Assembly: GCF_014898055.3 (NCBI RefSeq)
Contig: NW_023601322.1
Location: 65,996,740-66,060,739, forward strand
Length of the DNA: 64,000 nt
Source of the DNA: Talpa occidentalis
Lineage: Eukaryota; Chordata; Mammalia; Eulipotyphla; Talpidae
Direction of reading: 5' to 3'
The notes beneath the pieces were generated by a model. That model saw only the letters and a program-made list of their open reading frames with translations. It made no database searches and was not told the DNA's origin. This document shows positions 56,913 to 64,000 of the stretch, piece after piece. A program made the position numbers and the translations under genes. The number at the start of each line of letters is the position of its first letter. The stretch's first letter is position 1.

Positions 56913-57259
56913 AGAACAAGAACAAGAAAAAAAAAGAGGGAGACTGCGAAGGAGTTGTTGATGGCAGGAAGCAAACCAGCAAAGTTTTGACCTGAGGGTG
57001 AGGCAAATGAAAAGGATAGTTTCAAGGGGAAGAGAATGATCAGTTGTACCAAATGCTGCTTAAAGATCATAAAAGATGAGAACTGAGAAGTGACAGTTGG
57101 ATTTGACAAGAGCCTAGAATGGTAGGCAGCAAACAGGTTTTGGGGGAGTTGTAAGGCACAGTAAAAGGGTGCAGGGACTTCTCACCCTCCCTCTCTAGGC
57201 TCTCTTACCACCTTGCCTTTACAAATGCTGCTCCCTCTGAGTGAGGGCTACTCAACATC
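56913..57259. other. unrecognised, possibly reverse L2
   Basis: A GA-rich stretch then 'ggaagcaaaccagcaaag'. Resembles reverse L2 only weakly. Confidence 0.3.
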
Positions 57260-57510
57260 CGGACTGCAGTTCCTCAGGGAAGCCTTCCTATCCAGGCCAG
57301 ATTCCCTCTCTGGACTCTCACAGATCCAGGTACCTGTCTCCTTCCAGTCTGGGTCCAGAGGGAGTATTCCTTTAGTGTGTCTGACGGTGTGAGGAGCATT
57401 TTAGTCTGCCTGCATGCACTGCAGAGCAGGGATGTGTTCTTTCACTCACAGACTGATACCCTGCTCCTAGCACAGGGCCCACCACACAGCAGTCACTCAA
57501 CACACAAGCA
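57260..57510 (+). repeat. L2 3' region
   Basis: 'cctcagggaagccttcctat', 'ccaggccagattccctctct', 'tgcagagcagggatgtgttc' and 'cctgctcctagcacagggcc'. Confidence 0.7.
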
Positions 57511-57954
57511 GGAAGTCAGGGAAGGGCGAGACTTAATAGGCACTGGTGTGATCGAGCACAGGCAGAAGTGGCAAGATGAGTCACGCATCCAGTTGAGAAG
57601 GGGCAAGGGGAACTGGACTCCTACTGGAAGACAGGAGAAAACACTGCCAGGAGAGGGAGGGAAGTCCTTTCTGCAAGGCACAGCACTGGACCAAGTCTAG
57701 TCAGACACTGGAAACCAGAGGTGATTATTTGGAGGAGATAGGAAGAGCTCTGAAATCCCATTTGCCCAGGTTACTGGCTTGTGTTAGGCAGGGAGGACAG
57801 CACAGGTAGTCTTGGCCATGAGAGGCTGGAAGCCCACTTCACTATCAACACAATAAGACAAACGCTACAGGAAAGAGAGGTTGTGTGTTGACTTGGGGAT
57901 GTGGGGAGGGACAGCTAATGCTATGAATTGAAAACCCAGAAAGAGTTAGTAGAT
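57511..57954. other. unrecognised unique sequence
   Basis: No gene or repeat recognised. Confidence 0.4.
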
Positions 57955-58100
57955 AAAATGTTCATCCTTTAAGAATAACCTTATCAAGCATCTATCACAT
58001 GGCAGTGGCATTGTTGTCCAGGGTTATCTCATTTAAACCTCACCTCCCTAACTCCCCTATGTAAGATCACCTTCTCCTATCACCCCATTTATTCCTTCAA
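57955..58100 (-). repeat. MIR fragment
   Basis: 'atcaagcatctatcacatgg', 'gttatctcatttaaacctca' and 'tcaccttctcctatcacccc'. Confidence 0.6.
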
Positions 58101-58632
58101 AGCATTTTATCACTATCAGTAGTTATCTGTTTTGTGTGTGTCTTTACTGCTTATCATCTGCCTTCCCCAGGCAATTTAAGGTCCTCACAGCCCGAACCTT
58201 GTCTGACCTTATGCTACACTCCTCTGCTAGCAGACATGCAGGCACACAATATGCAGCAACTATTTATCAAGAGAATGAAAAGCTTTGTAGAATTCCTAAT
58301 GTCTACCTGTTCTGCAGATGGGGATCCTTGGTCATCTTAATTCTTTCTACCTTAGTGATTTTAAAGCACCAATACGTTTGCACTAAGGCAGCTCTATACA
58401 GTCTCACTGCCTTGCTGCTGCTCTTCTAGTAGTAGAAGGTTTGTCTTGGCCCAGATCCTCTTTCCAAACAGCAAATCTACCCCTTCCTTGCTCTACAATC
58501 CAAGTACCTACCATTTGAACAAGCCTGTGCTCTCTCCCTCTCCTCCCTTTGCCTTTGAAAAGGACTTTGCCCTTGGAGGTGCCCAGCAAACCCACTGACT
58601 GCCCTTCTTTGTGAAACCTTCCATAAGCCCTG
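58101..58632. other. unrecognised unique sequence
   Basis: Frames at 58134-58429 and 58404-58668 carry no known domain. Confidence 0.4.
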
Positions 58633-59052
58633 TATCCATTTCCCAGGGCTACCATACCAAAGTACCACAGACTTGGTGACTTAAAACAACAGGAGAGTTT
58701 TCTCTCACACTTTTGGAGGTTAGAAGTTTAAGTCAAGGTGTCAGCAGAGTCCTGCTCTCCCTGAAGGATTTAGGGAAAAATGCATTTTGTGCCTTTCTCT
58801 TGGTTTCCTGTGTGTGCCCACACTATTTGACGCTCCTAGGCTGCCCTCACCCTCATGCTGCTTTCTTCCCGAGTTTCTCCGTGTCCATTTCTTAAAAGGA
58901 CACCAGTCACAGTAGATTAGGGGCCCAGCCTAGTCCAGTATGACCTCATCTTAACTAATTACATCTACAATTATGTTATTTCCAAATAAGGTCACATTCT
59001 CAGAGACTAGAAGTTAGGACTTACTATCTTTTGTGTAGGACACAATTCAGTA
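58633..59052 (-). repeat. MaLR LTR (MLT1/MST-like)
   Basis: 'ccagggctaccataccaaag', 'taccacagacttggtgactt', 'acttttggaggttagaagtt', 'aaggacaccagtcac' and 'ttatttccaaataaggtcac' give the reverse of a MaLR LTR. Confidence 0.8.
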
Positions 59053-59602
59053 CTACTCCCCCCAGAAAGGGTTGATCTCTCCTCCACTTCCCAAAGCCAG
59101 TATTTCACCTCATCACTTATTGCACTGACTGCAGACATTGCAATCAGAGCTCCACTGCTGTTTGGTCCAGTGTCCAGTGCTGTCCAGCCCGACCTTCAGA
59201 CTATTACCTTGGGCTGCTGCAGCGGCCTCACCTATAAGCACCTCCAGCTGCCACTGAGTTGAATCCTTGCCCACTACTTGCTGGTGTGCCACCATCTCCA
59301 GGCCCTCGTTGATGGGATGGCACCATCTTGAATGAGAGGCCTTTTGTTTGGGGCTTCTAGACACTGTAGATACCATCTGACATGAGACAGCCGCCCACTG
59401 TGGCCTCAGAAATTCTGTTTCCCCTGTTTATTAAACAAACCCCATGGTTGCTGTTCCCTGAGCCTGAGGGGTCTTGCAGTTGTGAGCACAGGTGAGAACC
59501 CATAGACAGTGACCTGTCTTCTACCTTGGCACTGTCTTTCTCTACCCAAGAATGAGTAGAGATATTTCAGGGACCAACTAGACAAGTCCCTGGGCTTCTT
59601 AT
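59053..59602. other. unrecognised
   Basis: A minus frame at 59113-59376 has a CxxC pair near its C-terminus but no family I can name. Confidence 0.35.
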
Positions 59603-59618
59603 AAAAAATAGAAGTGTT

Positions 59619-59887
59619 GGGCCTCCCTGGTGGCACAAAGGGATTAAGCACCGCACCATGAAGCAATCCGTAGCCTCTGCAGCATGAGTTCGATCCCCAG
59701 CTGGCTAGGGAGCTACCCACATGGTGCAGCAGACCTCTCCTGTCTCGCCTGCAGCTCCCCTCAGCAGTGTATTTCAGTCAGTCTGCCTGCTCTGTTCCCC
59801 TACTCTGTCCCTGGTGAGTCTTCTCACCCCTCGCATCTCTGGCCTGTACCCCAGCTCTTGTATACATAAATAAATAAATCTTAAAAA
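59619..59887 (+). mobile_element. chimeric SINE, type II
   Basis: Head 'gggcctccctggtggcacaa', B box 'gagttcgatccccagctgg', R-U5-like tail, end 'acataaataaataaatctta'. Perfect 16-bp TSD 'aaaaaatagaagtgtt' at 59603-59618 and 59888-59903. Confidence 0.95.
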
Positions 59888-59903
59888 AAAAAATAGAAGT
59901 GTT

Positions 59904-60640
59904 ACATCCACCTATCAGTTTTGCTTGGGCTGACAGGCCTTGGCTGTGGCTGGGAAGGCAAGAGGGTGACCACTGTCTGCTTTTTGGGTTATAAAAGTGG
60001 ACTGAGTTGGCAGCTAAAACGCTAAATAAAGGTGAAAAAAGAAGGCAGTAAGAGGGACTGACCAGGATAGGTGAAAATCTTCTTCTGCAGACAAAACTTA
60101 ATTTCCTGAAAATCTTTCCTACACACATGACTTTCTTTCTTTCTTTTTTTTTTTTTTTTTGCTGGAATCTAGGCCACTAGCTAAGAGGCACAGAGAAGAT
60201 GGATGGAAGAAGCAAAATGTAAGGGTAGAGAAGTTCAGGAGGGCCTCCAGAGGGGAGCTGAGGGAATGGAGAGCCAGGCAGCAAGTCAGTAAACATGGAA
60301 ACAAACTAGAGGCAAGTCACAAAAGGTAACCAAGAAAATGAGAGGGTTGATGCAAGAACACAAACATTGCCCAAGGGACTAGGCCAAGCAAGGACACTGT
60401 GGATGGGCCCCTACACTGGCCTGGTTGATTTCTGCTAAATCAGAACTTACACTATATTCCCATAAGAGGCCTCTCTAGTTCCAGCATCTTCCCGTACAGG
60501 ACAAGTTAACTCTGGAACTCTGGGTGAAAGAGAGAGAGACAGAATGCTCGGATGCATATAAACACATGCCCATTTATACTCAAGAGTCTCACCCTGAACT
60601 GCAACAAAAAAGGATGCTGGGAAGTGTGAGGGCTCAGAAA
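59904..60640. other. unrecognised, with a CTTT/T tract
   Basis: Pyrimidine run at 60131-60160. No gene or repeat recognised. Confidence 0.4.
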
Positions 60641-60800
60641 ATAGATCTTAGAATCAGAAGGAATTAGTCCCAGATATGAGGTTCATTATAGCTGTGTAAC
60701 CTCATGAAGTGACTTAACCACTCTAGACCTAATCCCTTCCTTGTTCAATGGAGCAAAAACACTGCTTACCTCTCTGTGCCTTCACCATTTAGAGATGACA
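60641..60800 (+). repeat. MIR fragment
   Basis: 'gatcttagaatcagaaggaa', 'gtgtaacctcatgaagtgac' and 'ttaaccactctagacctaat'. Confidence 0.6.
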
Positions 60801-60954
60801 ATGTTATCTAACAACAAATAACCAGAGTGTCAAATGTGATGTCTTTCAACAGTTTATTTAGGGAACACTTTGTTAACATTCAGAACAAACACAGAATCTG
60901 AGCAAATAGGAAATACTATCATCAATTTCCTGGTTTTGACAGTAAACTACAGTT

Positions 60955-61080
60955 ATATAAGATTGTCACTGGGGGAAGTGGGGTGAAGAGTACACAGGAA
61001 TTCTCTGTGCTATATTTACAACTTCCTCTGAGTCAAACTATTTCAAGATGACATGATGTTTTTAAAAATTAGCAAAAATA
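60955..61080 (+). repeat. L1 3' end relic
   Basis: 'gggggaagtggggtgaagag', 'gaattctctgtgctatattt' and 'caaactatttcaagatgac' match a common old L1 3' end. Confidence 0.65.
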
Positions 61081-61108
61081 TCATTATTTTATATATATAA
61101 CCTTATTT

Positions 61109-61374
61109 TTTTAAGACTTTTTTATTTATGTATACAAGAGCTGGGGTACAGGCCAGAGATGCAGAGGGTGAGAGGATTCACCAGAGACAGAGTTGGGAAC
61201 AGAACAGGCAGACTGACCAAAGTACACTGCTGAGGGGAGCAGCGGGCGAGACAGGAGAGGTCTGCTGCTCCATGTGTGTTGCTCCCTGGTCAGATGGGGA
61301 TCGAACTCGTGCTGCAGAGGCTGCAGATTGCTTCACAGTGCGGTACTTAACCCCTTGTGTCACCAGGGAGGCCC
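61109..61374 (-). mobile_element. chimeric SINE, type II
   Basis: 'ttaagacttttttatttatg' left end, well-preserved R-U5-like tail (best by-eye match to the LTR at 27428-27877), B box complement 'ggggatcgaactcg', head end 'caccagggaggccc'. Perfect 17-bp TSD 'tatatataaccttattt' at 61092-61108 and 61375-61391. Confidence 0.95.
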
Positions 61375-61391
61375 TATATATAACCTTATTT

Positions 61392-61799
61392 GAAGATAAG
61401 GTCAAGAATCCAAATTTGAGGCTTTATGTAAATAAGATATGCTGGAAAATCTACCCTGCTCCTCACTAACCTGGTCTCCTGCAAGAAGTCCTAGCTATTA
61501 TGACGATAAAATTAGATGGTACACATAGAGGCCTTAGCTTAGCACCCAGCACAGAGCTTTGATATTTTCTATTTTTAAATATATATTAATAATTACCAAA
61601 AATGGCCATAGAGGAAAATAGTATTCCTTTTGTGGGATGTATATACCACAACATAGCCATTTTGAATATTGTACCAGATGCAAGATTATTGACATCAAAA
61701 GGAATTTGTTACATATTAAGTGAAAAAAAAAAAAAAAAGCAGGTTAGCAATCAGTATGCAGAGTTTTATCCTACTCACTTGCAAGTTGGCATACTGAGT
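61392..61799. other. unrecognised
   Basis: A16 run at about 61722. No gene or repeat recognised. Confidence 0.4.
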
Positions 61800-62030
61800 A
61801 GCTTAAAGCACAGATTCTAGAATCAGGTTGTCTGGATTGAAATCTTGGCAATGGCAACTTATCTATGTGATCTTAAGCAAGGTGCCTACATATTGTGGGT
61901 CTCAGTTTTCTCACCAAACAATGGGTTTAATAGTAAAATCACTCTCACTGGATTGTTGAGGAATAAATAAGCCCACACATGTATAGTGTTGACAAGCTAT
62001 AACTCTCAAATGGTAGCTATTATCGTATTA
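61800..62030 (+). repeat. MIR, near full length
   Basis: 'agcacagattctagaatcag', 'gtctggattgaaatcttggc', 'ggtctcagttttctcaccaa' and 'actggattgttgaggaataa'. Confidence 0.85.
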
Positions 62031-63689
62031 GATTTTATTTTACACTAATATATGCTCCCTAGGAGAGAGCCTGGAAAAACATATAAATACCAAAAACAGC
62101 AGTAGTAATTATCCTGAATGACAGGAGTGTAGAAGACTTTTATCCTTATTTTTGTTGCTATTTTTTTAACTTTTCCATGATAACTATGGGTTAAAAGAAA
62201 ACCTGAAGGCCTTAGGATAAAAAAATATTTTAAAAGAATTTTTAATACCCATATTATTTCCATAAAGTACCTAGGAAAAAACAGGGAGGAATTTATAACA
62301 GAAACAAAAAAGCAGATCATACCCTTATCTAGTAGGTTTGAGTTTTGCTAGTATCAGAGTAGCTAGTTGGATCTTTCCCTCTCAGCTCTTGGCTCTCAAA
62401 ACACATAGCATATTACGTCTGTGCCAGTCCCGAGTAATGGATATATATTTTTAACTGCACACGTAATCCCATGTCCAAATATACTTCACACATATATGTA
62501 CATATTACCAGAAAAAAGAATAAGAATGCAGGTTAAATCTAGTCATGGAAAGTGCCTTGGCAAGCGGCAACCAAAGGCACAAAGAACATTCTGTGAGATC
62601 TACATGCTAGGTTCCTGTGCACTTCCCATCCAGCAACACTTAGACATCAAGAACCAGAGCCCTCCCTCCCGGAGTGGCTGCCTTCCCACGCCACCCTCTA
62701 CCTCCCTCATTGGCACCAGCCATAAGGGGACCTTACGTTAAACCACTAAGACAAGCCAAGGAGCAACCAGTGAAGGTCTGGAATCCTGCTCCTGCCTCCT
62801 CAGAGCTTATCCTACAGGCAGGAGGGCAATTTCCCTGCCCTGGACGCAAGCACTCCTGTCTCACTCTCCTGCTGGAGAGCTGCCCCAGGTCCACTCGACT
62901 TCGTTACATGAAAATAAAACACCAGCCTGTTCAGGATCTGCCCAGCACATTATTGGGAGGAAGCTATAAAAACTGCCAACATGGGTGACCTCAAGCATTT
63001 TCCTTCTCAAATATGCTGGGAGTGAGGCACTGCTTTTCCTTTTCTCCCCCACCTTCCATCTTTTCCGAAAAGGCTTTCTGTGTCCCAACTGTGTTTATTG
63101 ACATCCCGGCCTCTTGGCCGTTCCAGCTGCGCAAGAGCGATTCTCTCTCCTTCCCATTTAAAGTGGCCCCTGTTCCGACCCACTGCCCATAACGTGTGCT
63201 TCCAGACCACACGGCCCACTGGCTTCTCAGAGTCTGGCTCAGAAACCAAATAAAAAGCTTTTCATTTACACTCCAGTTTATGTGCAGCAGCTCAAAGCCT
63301 TATTTTCATGTCTTACACAGCTCCCACCTGAATAAATTCGTTTTAAGTGCCACTTTTCCATGTGTGGATATGAAGTCATGAGGAAGTCTGAGGTAGAGCC
63401 CCGCAGGCCCTGAGGGATCCTATAGGCAGGCAGGGTTGTATGGTGACCCCCGAGGGACCCTTAGCAGTATACACCACAGCACTGGGAAGGGCAGTCACAG
63501 CAGTACATTGCCCCCCACCTAAGCCACTGGGTACAGCCGCCCTTTAGGCTTTGTCAGAGTTGAAAGCATGGCCCTTAAAGATCCTGGCACTAAACCCTAA
63601 CTCATCAGGTCCCCTAGGTGTGTATCCGTGGTGCATAGGAGAGGCTCAGAATTTATACACTGCTAAAATGGGGGCAACACTTTCAGGAT
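62031..63689. other. unique sequence, CpG-bearing patch at about 63100-63250
   Basis: No repeat recognised. A TATA-like 'gctataaaaactg' (62963-62975) and several CpGs at 63100-63215 stand out from the CpG-poor surroundings. AATAAA follows at about 63248. No frame over about 100 codons and no splice structure identified. Confidence 0.35.
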
Positions 63690-63800
63690 GGGGTATTGCA
63701 AAGACTGGATGGGATGATGAAATACAAAGTGCTTACCACAGAGACTGGCACAAAGAAACACTCCCCATGCATAGACAGCACCCATTATCATTAAAATTCA
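63690..63800 (+). repeat. MIR 3' part
   Basis: 'gatgatgaaatacaaagtgc', 'ttaccacagagactggcaca' and 'cacccattatcatt'. Confidence 0.55.
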
Positions 63801-63824
63801 TTTTAAAACATGTGAAACACACAC

Positions 63825-64000
63825 ACCATACAAGGTGCTGGGTCTAAGCAATACAGACATGGTCCCTGGCCTAAAGCACATGCAGCGGGGCAGCAAAGTG
63901 ACAAACTGTCCTACTTGGTGTACTCACTGCTACCAGGCAGTATGAAGGTTTGACGCTGGCAGGGGAAAGAGCAGCTAATCCTGCCTGTGGAGATCTGTAA
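63825..64000 (-). repeat. L2 fragment, runs off the window
   Basis: 'acaaggtgctgggtctaagc', 'aatacagacatggtccctgg' and 'cctaaagcacatgcag' are reverse L2. Confidence 0.6.

Noticed and set aside
59113..59376. Minus frame with a CxxC pair as a possible retroviral or zinc-binding remnant
   Set aside because: Only one CxxC, no other family motif in order; too weak to name.
2158..61374. Twenty similar roughly 280-bp units as a novel gene family or regulatory array
   Set aside because: They are dispersed in both orientations with individual TSDs and A-rich tails, which is retroposition.

Overview
This window looks like non-coding nuclear DNA from a placental mammal. The evidence is dense retrotransposon debris: MIR and L2 fragments, old and young LINE-1 pieces, MaLR/ERVL-type LTRs, and many copies of one tRNA-derived SINE family, mostly with long target-site duplications (TSDs). 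I see no Alu, rodent B1/B2, or the artiodactyl, horse, carnivore or vesper-bat SINEs I can recall, so I do not name the species; a laurasiatherian is my best inference. I found no convincing protein-coding exon, tRNA, rRNA or CRISPR array. The longest open frames are L1 ORF2 remnants, frames inside L2/SINE copies, or isolated frames of unknown meaning. The window is probably intergenic or deep intronic.

Layout: 1-9 kb holds an old LTR, MIRs, a head-only SINE, and a 5'-truncated L1 (minus) with an ORF2 C-terminal remnant. 9-13 kb is a cluster of young insertions (four SINEs, two nearly identical short L1s), including an L1 that landed in a SINE's own TSD. 14-25 kb carries a MaLR LTR, an L1 3' end, and a long decayed L1 (about 20.4-24.9 kb) riddled with SINEs. 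26.7-28.2 kb contains a MIR nested in a MIR and a MaLR LTR split by a younger solo LTR. 28-44 kb is mostly unique sequence with MIR/L2 relics. 44-62 kb is again SINE-rich, with old L1 and a long L2. The last 2 kb are mostly unique.

Most interesting result: the abundant SINE appears chimeric. Its head is tRNA-Glu-like with A and B boxes. Its roughly 130-bp tail resembles, at about 75% over the best stretch by eye, the R-U5 part of the solo LTR at 27428-27877. The similarity starts near the start site predicted from that LTR's TATA box and ends near the end of U5. Two copies (2158-2270, 9996-10125) have the head alone, with an A-rich tail beginning at the junction. This suggests that a tRNA SINE captured a retroviral R-U5 segment, and that the SINE then spread by L1. 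The 3' end (repeated AATAAA followed by TCTTT) fits the T+ class of SINEs. All identities and boundaries are by eye; database searches were not possible.
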